From REEB95 sp035934995 (lineage in GTDB: Bacteria > Pseudomonadota > Alphaproteobacteria > ATCC43930 > CGMCC-115725), in assembly GCA_035934995.1 (NCBI GenBank), contig DASYXI010000014.1, forward strand, positions 1 to 64,000: a stretch of DNA of 64,000 nt, written 5' to 3'. A program made the position numbers and the translations under genes. Shown piece by piece: positions 41,437 to 52,738 of this stretch. The notes under the pieces were generated by a model. It did not search any database and had not been told where the DNA came from. It worked only from the letters and a program-made list of their open reading frames with translations. How positions within the stretch are numbered: position 1 is the stretch's first letter; every line of letters begins with the position of its first letter.

Positions 41437-42140
41437 TCTATCTGCTCGCCGGCGTCGGCGTCCTTGCCGTCTTGTTCCTGCTCGCGCGGCTATTCGTTGC
41501 CGCCGACCCGGCGCGACTCAGCCGTTTTCTCATCTGGTTTTTCGGCGCGATTGCCGTGCTTGGCGCCGGCGTCGCCTTGATCTTGCTGCTGTTGAGCGAG
41601 CGGTTGGCGCCAGCGCTGGTCGTCGCCGGGACCTTCTCGCCGCTCGCGATCCAGCTCTGGCGCCGGTGGCGCAGCCAAGCGCCGCCGGCCGGTAGCGGAA
41701 CCGGGCACACATCCAAAGTCGAATCCGAGATGATCGCGATGACCCTCGATCATGCCACCGGGGACATGGGCGGCACCGTCAAGCGCGGCGTCTATGCCGG
41801 ACATCGCCTCGAACGGCTTGGCGAGAGCGCGTTGCTCGATCTCTGGCAACAATGCCGCGCCGCCGATGCCGACGGTGCGCGGCTGCTCGAAGCCTATCTC
41901 GACCGGGCCGTTGTCGATTGGCGTCAAAAGATTGCCGCTGGCGCCCGCCAAGGCGGCACGGGCGACGCGATGACGCGCGACGAAGCCTATGCCGTTCTCG
42001 GTCTCGCGCCGGGTGCCAGCGAGGCGGCGATTCGCGAAGCCCATCGCCGCCTGATGAAGAAAGTGCACCCCGACCAGGGCGGCTCGAATTATCTCGCCGC
42101 GAAACTCAATCGCGCCAAGGACGTTCTATTGGGCACGTAA
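41433..42140 (+). CDS. Membrane-anchored J-domain protein
   Basis: A 235-residue protein with one or two N-terminal helices (MIYLLAGVGVLAVLFLLARLF and a second near residues 33-55) and a C-terminal J domain (DEAYAVLGLAPGASEAAIREAHRRLMKKVHPDQGG). The HPD motif required to stimulate DnaK is intact. The layout is like Pam18/Tim14 and other alphaproteobacterial DnaJ-type membrane proteins. The middle region (EMIAMTLDHATGDMGGTVKRGVYAG) contains a conserved D-H-x-x-G-x-x-x-G segment. It is coupled to the VWA-like gene. Confidence 0.88.
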   Translation: MIYLLAGVGVLAVLFLLARLFVAADPARLSRFLIWFFGAIAVLGAGVALILLLLSERLAPALVVAGTFSPLAIQLWRRWRSQAPPAGSGTGHTSKVESEMIAMTLDHATGDMGGTVKRGVYAGHRLERLGESALLDLWQQCRAADADGARLLEAYLDRAVVDWRQKIAAGARQGGTGDAMTRDEAYAVLGLAPGASEAAIREAHRRLMKKVHPDQGGSNYLAAKLNRAKDVLLGT

Positions 42141-42265
42141 GTCGTATATCGATACGCGGCACGTGCCCGTGCGGCGCGCAAGTCCAAATTAGCCACGATC
42201 TGCGACTGGATTAGCGCCGGGAAGCAGTATAAAAGCGGCGGACGCGACGGAGGCGAGGCGGGAAC

Positions 42266-43138
<873 letters not shown>

Positions 43139-43151
43139 GGTCCAATCCGTG

Positions 43152-44564
43152 ATGCGCACTGGCGAAGGCCATGTCTTCGATCCGACGATCCTGCGCGAGT
43201 ACGACATTCGCGGCGTCGTCGGCCAGACGCTGCACGAAGCCGATGCGCACGCCATCGGCCGCAGCTTCGGCTCGATCGTCGCCGAAAAAGGCGGCAAGCG
43301 GGTCGCGGTCGGACGCGACGGCCGGTTGAGCTCGCCGGCGCTCGAGCGCGCGCTGGTCGATGGGCTTACGGCCTCCGGCATCGATGTCGTGCGCGTCGGT
43401 CTTGGCCCGACGCCGATGCTCTATTTTGCCAGCCATACGCTCGACGTTGCCGGCGGCATCATGGTGACCGGCTCGCACAATCCGCCGACGCATAACGGCT
43501 TCAAGCTGGTGCTCGACCACAGATCGTTTTTTGGCGCCGAGATCCAGCGGCTCGGCGCGATCGCCGCCGCCGGGCGTTTTTCGGTCGGCAAAGGCAGCGT
43601 CGTCGAGAAGCCGGTGCTGACCGATTACGTGAAACGGCTCGCCGCCGATTATCGCGGCGGTCCACGTACCCTGTCGGTGGTATGGGACGCCGGCAATGGC
43701 GCGACCGGCGAGGCGCTGCAGCTATTGGTCAAGGCGCTCCCGGGTCGCCACAAGCTGCTCAACGAGACGATCGACGGCCGTTTCCCCGTCCATCATCCCG
43801 ATCCGACCGAGCCCAAGAACCTGAAGCAACTCCAGCAAACCGTGTTGCAGGAGAAAGCCGATCTCGGCATCGCCTTCGACGGCGACGGCGATCGCATCGG
43901 GGTCGTCGACGGGCAGGGGCGCATCCTGTGGGGCGATCAGTTCATGATCCTGCTCGCCGGCGAGATCATCGCCAAGCAGCCAGGCGCCACGATCATCGCC
44001 GACGTCAAAGCGAGCCAATCGCTGTTCGACGAGATCAAGCGCATCGGTGGCACGCCGTTGATGTGGAAAACGGGACACTCGCTGATCAAGGCCAAGATGG
44101 CCGAGATCCACGCGCCGCTCGCGGGCGAGATGAGCGGCCACATCTTTTACGCCGACGGCTATTACGGCTACGACGACGCGCTTTATGCCGCCGTGCGGCT
44201 CCTTGGCATCATCGCCCGCGGCGGCGACAGCTTGGCGGCGCTGCGCGACCGCATGCCGGCGGTAGTCAACACGCCGGAGCTGCGGTTTCCATGCGCGGAG
44301 GACCGCAAGTTCAAGGTGGTCGACGAAGTGCGCGCGCGGCTCAAGGCAGCCAAGGCCGATGTCGCGGTCGTCGACGGTGCGCGCGTCAAAACCGCCGATG
44401 GCTGGTGGCTGTTACGGGCGTCGAACACCCAGGACGTGCTCGTGGCGCGGGCGGAAGGCCGCGATCCGGCGGCCTTAGAACGGCTGAAGGGGTCGCTCGC
44501 CGAGCAACTCAAGGCCAGCGGCATCACGCCGCCGCCTGAATTCTACGGCCACGAATCAGTCTAG
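43152..44564 (+). CDS. Phosphomannomutase/phosphoglucomutase
   Basis: A 470-residue alpha-D-phosphohexomutase. The catalytic serine is in TGSHNPPTHNGFK, the metal loop is DGDGDRIGV, the sugar-binding loop is AGEMSGHIFYADGYYG, and the phosphate-binding loop near the end is LLRASNTQDVLVARAEG. It interconverts hexose 1- and 6-phosphates, feeding GDP-mannose and UDP-glucose synthesis. ATG 43152 is used; a GTG directly before it is the other choice. It meets the carboxypeptidase gene tail to tail with 4-bp overlap. Confidence 0.94.
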   Translation: MRTGEGHVFDPTILREYDIRGVVGQTLHEADAHAIGRSFGSIVAEKGGKRVAVGRDGRLSSPALERALVDGLTASGIDVVRVGLGPTPMLYFASHTLDVAGGIMVTGSHNPPTHNGFKLVLDHRSFFGAEIQRLGAIAAAGRFSVGKGSVVEKPVLTDYVKRLAADYRGGPRTLSVVWDAGNGATGEALQLLVKALPGRHKLLNETIDGRFPVHHPDPTEPKNLKQLQQTVLQEKADLGIAFDGDGDRIGVVDGQGRILWGDQFMILLAGEIIAKQPGATIIADVKASQSLFDEIKRIGGTPLMWKTGHSLIKAKMAEIHAPLAGEMSGHIFYADGYYGYDDALYAAVRLLGIIARGGDSLAALRDRMPAVVNTPELRFPCAEDRKFKVVDEVRARLKAAKADVAVVDGARVKTADGWWLLRASNTQDVLVARAEGRDPAALERLKGSLAEQLKASGITPPPEFYGHESV

Positions 44565-46018
44565 TTGCTGGTGTCGGCTTCGGCCGACGTCGACGGATTG
44601 GCGTCGGCGGCTGGCGCCGCTGGAGCGGCGGTCGGCGTTGCCGGAGCCGTGGTCGGCGTCGCGGCGGTCGGCGCCGGCAGATGCAAATCAAGCGGCCGCG
44701 GCGTCGGCATGGCCGCGGCGATCGCCTGGATCGGCGCGATGACGGCGCACAATTTGTGTCCGTGCGGCTTTTCGCGCAACACGCGGCAGGCGTGTTCGGC
44801 CTCGCGTTGCGTGAACCCGGCGATGCGCGCGCGGAACAGCGGTTCTTTGTCACCCGGCGCCGGCGGCACCACGTGCCCGTCCTTCGCCGGCAAGCGGAGC
44901 CGCGCAAGTGCGAGCTTGGCCGCATGCTCGGCCGCGCTCTGGTTGCCGAAGGCGCCGACTTGAATCTCCCACGTATGGCTGTTCTTCAGCGCGCGGAGCG
45001 TCGGCGCCGGGGGCTTCGGCGCCGGCTGCGGCACCGCCGCTTCGGCGTTTTGCACCGGGTTGAGCTCCGCCATCGGTGACGGCGCGGCGGCCGTTGCCGT
45101 GGTGTTGGCGGCGGTGTCGTTGCTCGCGGTTCGCAGGGTGGTATCGGCGGCCGGTACGGCGCCGGCGAAGGCGTCGTCGAGCAGACCGGCCATCTGCAAG
45201 TCGCGCGAACGAGCCGAGCTGCCGCCCATGATGACGCCGATCAGCCGCCGCCCGTCGCGCACCGCCGACGCCGCCAAATTGAAGCCCGAGGCATGGATGT
45301 AACCGGTCTTGATGCCGTCCATGCCGGCGAAACTCGCCATCAGATGGTTATGCGTGTCGTAGACCGTGCCCCGATAGGTGAATTCCTCCGTCGCGAAGAA
45401 ACGGTATTCGGTCGGATAGTCGCGCCACAGCGCCCGCGCGAGCGTCGCCAGATCGCGTGCGGAGCTCATGTTTGGCGGCGTAGGCAAGCCCGAAGCGTTG
45501 CGGAACGTGGTCGCCGTCATGCCCAAGGCGTGCGCCGTCGCGGTCATGCGCTGGGCGAACCCGGACTCGCTACCGGCAAGGTTTTCGGCGATCGTCACGG
45601 CGGCGTCGTTCGCCGAATGCGTGACGACCGCAAGGATCAGGTCGCGCACCGCGATACGTTGACCGGGACGCAGGCCGAGCTTCGACGGCGCCTGCCGCGC
45701 CGCGTGCGCCGACACGACAAATTCGCTATTGAGCGAAATCTTGCCCTGCTCCAACGCGCCGAACGCGAGATAGAGCGTCATCATCTTGGTGAGCGACGCC
45801 GGATAATCGGGCCGGTCGGCGTTGTGCTCGCTCAGCACCTTGCCGGTTTGGGCGTCGATGATGATCGATGAGATATCGCCGGGCGGATAGGGCGAACGCA
45901 GCGTGTGGCCCTTCGCGAACACCGGCTGCATCATCACGAAAGAGAGAAAAAAAACGGCACAGGCAACGATCCACCCGCGCCGGCATCGCGCACACCGTCG
46001 TGACGCCGCGGCAATCAT
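44561..46018 (-). CDS. D-alanyl-D-alanine carboxypeptidase with C-terminal SPOR domain
   Basis: A 485-residue exported penicillin-binding protein. After a signal peptide (about residues 15-35, cut near VFA-KG) comes a peptidase S11 domain with SLTK (Ser75, Lys78), SAN in THSANDAA, and KTG in IKTGYIHASG. It trims stem peptides of peptidoglycan. A Pro/Ala-rich linker leads to a SPOR domain (HTWEIQVGAFGNQSAAEHAAKLA, near residues 345-430), which binds glycan strands at division sites. The tail is Ala/Pro/Thr-rich. Start 46018 is chosen because it places the signal peptide correctly; the frame is open for 96 more codons upstream with no sensible sequence. Confidence 0.93.
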   Translation of the reverse strand: MIAAASRRCARCRRGWIVACAVFFLSFVMMQPVFAKGHTLRSPYPPGDISSIIIDAQTGKVLSEHNADRPDYPASLTKMMTLYLAFGALEQGKISLNSEFVVSAHAARQAPSKLGLRPGQRIAVRDLILAVVTHSANDAAVTIAENLAGSESGFAQRMTATAHALGMTATTFRNASGLPTPPNMSSARDLATLARALWRDYPTEYRFFATEEFTYRGTVYDTHNHLMASFAGMDGIKTGYIHASGFNLAASAVRDGRRLIGVIMGGSSARSRDLQMAGLLDDAFAGAVPAADTTLRTASNDTAANTTATAAAPSPMAELNPVQNAEAAVPQPAPKPPAPTLRALKNSHTWEIQVGAFGNQSAAEHAAKLALARLRLPAKDGHVVPPAPGDKEPLFRARIAGFTQREAEHACRVLREKPHGHKLCAVIAPIQAIAAAMPTPRPLDLHLPAPTAATPTTAPATPTAAPAAPAADANPSTSAEADTSN

Positions 46019-46395
46019 TCTGCTTTCACCCACAAACAACCATTCCCCCGAAAACTTAACGCCCCCCAAGCGCCTGCGTGCGTCGCAAACGAAAACAAAC
46101 CGACGTCTGAAGGCCTTGGAACAGATTAGAAATTCGGTGAATCTCTGTCCAGCTATTCCGGCTTTCTCGGGTAAAGTTTTCGAAGAAGTCGGAATGTGCG
46201 CGTGGTTGCGGCATTCTTGGACGCTCGCCGCGACCGGCGCATTGCCATGGCGAACCGCCGGGTTGGCGCGTCCGACGCACCCTCTCTTGACACACGGTAC
46301 TGACACACGAGCGTGGCACTATGCCTTTGTTGCAGCGCGGCAAGAGGCCCGGATCGTGCCGCGTCGCATAATCGATTCGTGAGCAGGAGACCCCA
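46019..46395. other. Intergenic region between the divergent carboxypeptidase and phasin genes
   Basis: A 377-bp stretch with no convincing gene. It contains a TTGACA (46287-46292) and a direct repeat TGACACACG at 46288-46296 and 46301-46309, 13 bp apart, about 90 bp before the phasin gene. These could belong to the phasin promoter or a regulator site. No clear terminator or riboswitch is visible. Confidence 0.4.
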
Positions 46396-46821
46396 ATGAG
46401 TTCCAAACCCAAGAAGCCCCTAGTGAAGGCGATGCCGCCGCAAGCCAACGCCACAGAAGCGAAACGCGCGGTCCCAACCGCCGCGGCGCCGGCACGCGGC
46501 TATTACGACGAGTTCGCGGCGCTATCGCGCGAGAATTTCGACGCGGTCCTCAAGGCCAATGCGGCCTGGGCCGACGGTGTCGAGGCGATTGCCAGCGAAG
46601 CGGTTGGCTGTGCCCGCGAGACCCTTGCGGTGACCAATGCTGCGACCATGGAATTGCTTGCCGCGCGGACGCTCGACCGTGTCATCGAGATCCAGACCAG
46701 TCTCGCGAAGACCGCGTTCGAAGCGCTGGTCGAACGGACCACGCGTCTGTCGGAGCTCGGTGTCGCGCTCGCCAACGACACCTGGGCGCCGCTCTCGATG
46801 GCGGCGTCGAAACAACCCTGA
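46396..46821 (+). CDS. Phasin family protein
   Basis: A 141-residue helical protein that should coat polyhydroxyalkanoate granules. The Ala/Lys/Pro-rich leader (residues 1-33) is followed by YYDEFAALSRENFDAVLKANAAWADGVEAIASEAVG and later LDRVIEIQTSLAKTAFEALVERTTRLSELGVALAND, the usual amphipathic phasin helices. CAGGAGACC lies before the ATG. It hints at PHA storage in this organism, although no PHA synthase is in the window. Confidence 0.9.
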   Translation: MSSKPKKPLVKAMPPQANATEAKRAVPTAAAPARGYYDEFAALSRENFDAVLKANAAWADGVEAIASEAVGCARETLAVTNAATMELLAARTLDRVIEIQTSLAKTAFEALVERTTRLSELGVALANDTWAPLSMAASKQP

Positions 46822-47072
46822 CCGAGCCGGCGCGGTCGTTCACGGCCTGCGTTGCGCCGACGGCGACAGGCGAACGGCCCGCAGGCAAGCGCCCAGGCCG
46901 CACACGCCGAACTTGTCAGGCTGTTAACGAGCCGACCGTAGGCTAAGGAACGCGGCCGGAAGGCGCGCGACGGCGTGTAATTGCCCCTTTTACGCCGTCG
47001 CAGGCATCCAATATCATGGCCAAGATGGTCAGAGTGGGGTGTGGAGTCGCGTTCGATCAGGCAGTTCGTGCG

Positions 47073-47402
47073 ATGAGCGATATCGAGAAACGCAATGGCA
47101 ACGAAGGGCCGTCGACGGGCGTCATCGTCAAGGCGAAGCCCAAGACGAAAAAGCCTTCGATGTACAAAGTCCTGATGTTGAACGATGATTACACGCCGAT
47201 GGAGTTTGTCGTGCACATTCTCGAGCGGTTCTTCGGCAAAAGCCGCGACGAGGCGACCCGAATCATGTTGCACGTGCATCGCCGCGGCGTCGGCGTTTGC
47301 GGCGTGTATACTTACGAGGTCGCGGAATCGAAAGTGACGCAGGTGATGGACTTCGCGCGCCAGCACCAGCACCCGTTGCAATGTACCCTGGAGAAGGACT
47401 GA
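47073..47402 (+). CDS. clpS: ATP-dependent Clp protease adaptor ClpS
   Basis: A 109-residue N-recognin that delivers N-degron substrates to ClpAP. The core is YKVLMLNDDYTPMEFVVHILERFF, with the N-end-rule binding residues in NDDYTPM, followed by ATRIMLHVHRRGVGVCGVYTYEVAE. The frame extends upstream to 47016, but the usual ClpS start is near MSDIEKRNGNEG. It lies 42 bp before clpA, its partner, and follows the phasin gene after 250 bp. Confidence 0.95.
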   Translation: MSDIEKRNGNEGPSTGVIVKAKPKTKKPSMYKVLMLNDDYTPMEFVVHILERFFGKSRDEATRIMLHVHRRGVGVCGVYTYEVAESKVTQVMDFARQHQHPLQCTLEKD

Positions 47403-47444
47403 CCCGCACCCAGGAGCCTGTGACCCGTAGAAGGATTGACTTCG

Positions 47445-49760
<2,316 letters not shown>

Positions 49761-49764
49761 GCGA

Positions 49765-49790
49765 AAAGGCCGCCTCCGGGCGGCCTTTCT
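49765..49790. terminator. Intrinsic terminator shared by clpA and the AlkA-like gene
   Basis: GGCCGCC-TCCG-GGCGGCC (49768-49785) forms a 7-bp stem, extended by three A-T pairs to AAA...TTT. T- and A-runs flank both sides, so it can act in both directions at this tail-to-tail junction. Confidence 0.85.
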
Positions 49791-49799
49791 CGTTTCGGC

Positions 49800-50393
49800 T
49801 TACATCGCCGCGCCGGCGAGCCGCCACATGTAAAGCGCCAGGAGCGAGCGATAGGGCGCGAACTGCGCCGCGACGCGTTCCGGCTTGCGCCGCCGCGCGA
49901 AGCGTTTGACGCCGCGCACAACGGCCAAGTCGCCTTGGGGCCAGACGTCGAGGTCGCGGCAATAGAAAATCGCCAGCATGTCGCACGTCCACTGGCCGAT
50001 GCCCCAAATCTCGGTCAGTCGCGCCGAACGGGTTGCATGATCGAGCGCGCGGATTTCGGCGCTGTCGAGCAAGCCCGCCGCGTGCGCCGCGCCGATGTGG
50101 CACAACGCCTTGATCTTGTTGCGTGACAGGCCGCATTGCTTGAGCGCTGCTTCGTTCGCGGCGCAGAGGAAATCGGCGAGCGTCGCGCCGCCGGCGGTTT
50201 CGACGCGCGCCCAGATGCTGCGCGCCGCAGCCGCCGAAACCTGTTGGCCGGTCACCGCGCGCGCCAGAAAGGCGGTGACGCCCTTGTCCTCGCGTTCCGG
50301 AAACCAGATCGGCGCGGCGGCGATATGTGCCTGCAATTCCGGCGACACCGTACCGGCGATCGCGATCAGTCGCCGATGCAGTTCAGGATCCAT
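49800..50393 (-). CDS. DNA-3-methyladenine glycosylase II (AlkA-like, HhH-GPD)
   Basis: A 197-residue base-excision enzyme. The helix-hairpin-helix is LTEIWGIGQWTCDMLAIFYC, and the catalytic aspartate lies in WPQGDLAVVRGV. The upstream AVTGQQVSAAAARSIW is the family's DNA-contact helix. It lacks the N-terminal domain of E. coli AlkA and so is of the short AlkA type. Start 50393 (MDPELHRRLIAIAG) is used; the open frame upstream lies in the neighbouring gene. It overlaps that gene by 11 bp. Confidence 0.92.
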   Translation of the reverse strand: MDPELHRRLIAIAGTVSPELQAHIAAAPIWFPEREDKGVTAFLARAVTGQQVSAAAARSIWARVETAGGATLADFLCAANEAALKQCGLSRNKIKALCHIGAAHAAGLLDSAEIRALDHATRSARLTEIWGIGQWTCDMLAIFYCRDLDVWPQGDLAVVRGVKRFARRRKPERVAAQFAPYRSLLALYMWRLAGAAM

Positions 50394-51543
50394 CGCCTTC
50401 CCGGCGGAACGGCGACAGGCTCTGTTCCAGTTCCTCCATCTCGTTCTCCACCGCCACGGTCTCACGGCGGAGAAAATCCGCCACCGCGCGGCGGAAGCCG
50501 GCGTCGCGGATCCAATGGGCGCTGTAGGTCGGTTGCGGCAGATAGCCGCGCTGGAGCTTGTGCGGGCCCTGCGCGCCGGCTTCGACGCGCTTCAGGCCGC
50601 GGGCGATCGCGAAATCGATGGCGCGGTAATAGCAGGCCTCGAAATGCAGGAAGGGAAAGTCGCCGACGCAGCCCCAGTTGCGGCCGTAAAGCGTGTCGGG
50701 GCCGATCAGGTTGAGCGCGCCGGCGACATAGCGGGCGCCGTCCTTCGCCATCACCAGCAGGATACGGTCGGCCATACGCTCGCCCAACAGGTCGAAGAAT
50801 TCGCGCGTCAGATAGGGCGAACCCCATTTCCGGTCCGAGGTCAAGGTATAGAACCGGAAGAACGCGTCCCAATGATGCGGTTTTAAATCCGCGCCGGAAA
50901 GCAGTTCGATGCAGACCGTTGCATTGGCGTCGCGCCGCTCGCGCTTGATCTGCTTGCGCTTGCGCGCGTTGAGCGCACCGAGGAAATCGTCAAAGCTGCG
51001 ATAGCCCTGATTTTTCCAGTGGAACTGACGGCCCACGCGTCGAAGAAAACCCGCGTTGACGAGCGCGTCGCCTTCGGCGCGCGTCGGGAAGGTGACGTGC
51101 AGCGAGGACACCTCCGTGCGTTTCGCCACGTCGAGCAGGCCGGCAATCAACAGGCGCATCGCGTCGCCGCCGGCTTCGGGCCGCAGCAACAACCGCGGAC
51201 TCGGAACCGGCGTGAACGGCACCGCGACTAGTAATTTCGGGTAATAGCGGCCGCCGGCGCGTTCATAGGCGTCCACCCAACCGTGGTCGAACACGTACTC
51301 GCCATAGGAGTGGCTTTTGACGTAGAGCGGCGCCGCGCCGATCAGCTTTCCGTTAGAATCCTCGAGCAACAGATGCTGCGGCAGCCAGCCGGTCTCGGCG
51401 GTCGCCGAGCCCGATTCTTCGAGCGCCTGGAGGAAGGCGTGCGTAACGAACGGATGGTCGCCGGCACACGCATCCCAGGCGGCCGGCGCAATGTCGGCCA
51501 GCTTGTCGATGACCCGCAGCTTCGGGCGGTCACCGCCGTCCAT
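50383..51543 (-). CDS. COG3146 GNAT-like N-acyltransferase
   Basis: A 386-residue protein with two GNAT-like lobes. The WDACAGDHPFVTHAFLQALEESGSA start, ARKRKQIKRERRDA in the middle, and LNLIGPDTLYGRNWGCVGDFPFLHFEACYYRAIDFAI are characteristic of COG3146 (peptidoglycan-related or amino-acid acyltransferase-like). The true substrate is not established. The gene starts where RidA stops (TGATG overlap), giving a three-gene minus-strand operon RidA - this gene - AlkA-like. Confidence 0.85.
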   Translation of the reverse strand: MDGGDRPKLRVIDKLADIAPAAWDACAGDHPFVTHAFLQALEESGSATAETGWLPQHLLLEDSNGKLIGAAPLYVKSHSYGEYVFDHGWVDAYERAGGRYYPKLLVAVPFTPVPSPRLLLRPEAGGDAMRLLIAGLLDVAKRTEVSSLHVTFPTRAEGDALVNAGFLRRVGRQFHWKNQGYRSFDDFLGALNARKRKQIKRERRDANATVCIELLSGADLKPHHWDAFFRFYTLTSDRKWGSPYLTREFFDLLGERMADRILLVMAKDGARYVAGALNLIGPDTLYGRNWGCVGDFPFLHFEACYYRAIDFAIARGLKRVEAGAQGPHKLQRGYLPQPTYSAHWIRDAGFRRAVADFLRRETVAVENEMEELEQSLSPFRREGDGS

Positions 51544-52007
51544 CAGCCGACCTCGAACATCGCGTCGATTTCGACGGCGACTCCGCCCGGTAACGACGCC
51601 ACGCCGACCGCGATGCGCGAATGGCGGCCGGCGTCGCCCAGCACCTCGACGAACAGATCGGAACAGCCGTTGATGACCTGGGGTTGCTGGACGAAATCCG
51701 GCGCGCTGTTAACGAAGCCGTTGAGCCGGACGCAGCGGTGGATGTGATCGAGGTCGCCGGCCGCGGCACGCGCCTGCGCCAGCAGGTTGAGGCCGCAGAG
51801 GCGCGCCGCCTGCTGGCCATCTTCGAGCGAAATGCCGGCGCCGAGCTTGCCGATAAATTTGCGCTCGCCGTTCCACTGGCAGACCTGGCCGGAAACGAAC
51901 AGCAGATCGCCGGCGCGCACATACGGTACATAGTTGGCGAGGGGCGCCGCCGCGTTCGGTAGCTCCAATTTTAGGTGTTTCAGTCGTGCTTCGACTCGTC
52001 CGGCCAT
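51543..52007 (-). CDS. RidA family protein
   Basis: A 154-residue YjgF/RidA-fold protein that may hydrolyse reactive enamine/imine intermediates. The body fits the broader family: ANYVPYVRAGDLLFVSGQVCQW, RLCGLNLLAQARAAAGDLDHIHRCVRLNGFV, and SRIAVGVASLPGGVAVEIDAMFEV. The arginine that binds the substrate carboxylate in RidA proper falls in a changed context (SRIAVGVASLP), so it belongs to a side group. Start 52007 is chosen for GGGAG just before it. Confidence 0.9.
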   Translation of the reverse strand: MAGRVEARLKHLKLELPNAAAPLANYVPYVRAGDLLFVSGQVCQWNGERKFIGKLGAGISLEDGQQAARLCGLNLLAQARAAAGDLDHIHRCVRLNGFVNSAPDFVQQPQVINGCSDLFVEVLGDAGRHSRIAVGVASLPGGVAVEIDAMFEVG

Positions 52008-52063
52008 GGTCACTCCCGCATTTGGCTGCTGGCGATTATCGGCCATTTGCCAGGCGGCAGACC

Positions 52064-52099
52064 AAAAAAATGCCGGCCATCGGGGAGCGATGGCCGGCA
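52064..52099 (-). terminator. Intrinsic terminator of the thioesterase gene
   Basis: TGCCGGCCATCG / CGATGGCCGGCA is a perfect 12-bp stem with a 5-base loop. On the minus strand seven T's follow (plus 52064-52070). It lies about 100 bp after the thioesterase stop and 57 bp before RidA. Confidence 0.9.
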
Positions 52100-52199
52100 G
52101 TCAACTGCGCGTGGCTCCTCGCCGAAAGTGGGGGCGAGGGCACAAGGTGATAGGGCCGGCGGCGGCCGGATATCCCCGCGCGGACCGGCGATTTCTTGA

Positions 52200-52634
52200 C
52201 TAGCCGAGGCGGGTCCCGCCGCTGGCGTCGGACAGGCTGGCTTTGACGGCGTCGGGTACGGGTTCGGGCTTGATGCCGCCATCCGCAAGACGGCGAGCCC
52301 AAATGCGCTTCTCGAAGCCCTCGACGGCGGCTTTGCCGCCCTTCAGCACGCGGTGTTGGACGGTGAAGCTGGTGCGGCCCCATTGGCTGATCCCACTTTC
52401 GACGGTAACGGCATCGTCGAAATGGCAGGGGACCAGGAACTTGGCGCCGGATTCGACCAGCGGAAAGCCGACGATGCCGTATTTGGCGCGGATTGCCGAC
52501 GCGGACAGGCCGGTGCGCGCGAACAGCTGGCCGGTGCTGGCGTCGAAGATGATGAAATATTGCGGATAGAAGACGATTCCGGCCGGGTCGTATTGCGCCC
52601 ATTCGATGCGCAGGTCGCGGCGGTTGAGGAGCAT
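52200..52634 (-). CDS. Hotdog-fold acyl-CoA thioesterase (4-hydroxybenzoyl-CoA thioesterase type)
   Basis: A 144-residue hotdog protein. The active-site motif is EWAQYDPAGIVFYPQYFIIFD, with the catalytic aspartate in YDPAG and the YPQYF helix. The following V-x-S-x-x-x-F-x-P pattern (VESGAKFLVPCHFDD) fits the YbgC/4-HBT family. The substrate is unknown. It stands alone between two terminators, after nrdJ. Confidence 0.88.
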   Translation of the reverse strand: MLLNRRDLRIEWAQYDPAGIVFYPQYFIIFDASTGQLFARTGLSASAIRAKYGIVGFPLVESGAKFLVPCHFDDAVTVESGISQWGRTSFTVQHRVLKGGKAAVEGFEKRIWARRLADGGIKPEPVPDAVKASLSDASGGTRLG

Positions 52635-52644
52635 CGTAAGTCTC

Positions 52645-52678
52645 GAAAAAGAGGGGGCGCGGTTTTAGCCGCGCCCCC
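52645..52678 (-). terminator. Intrinsic terminator after nrdJ
   Basis: GGGGGCGCGG / CCGCGCCCCC forms a perfect 10-bp stem (52653-52662 with 52669-52678) and a 6-base loop. On the minus strand it is followed by CTCTTTTTC. It ends nrdJ transcription about 60 bp past the stop and just before the thioesterase start. Confidence 0.85.
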
Positions 52679-52738
52679 CAATTTCTGCCTCAGTCACGGT
52701 GCCGGCCGGGAGGCTGTAGCCGGAGGACCGCGTTGCGA

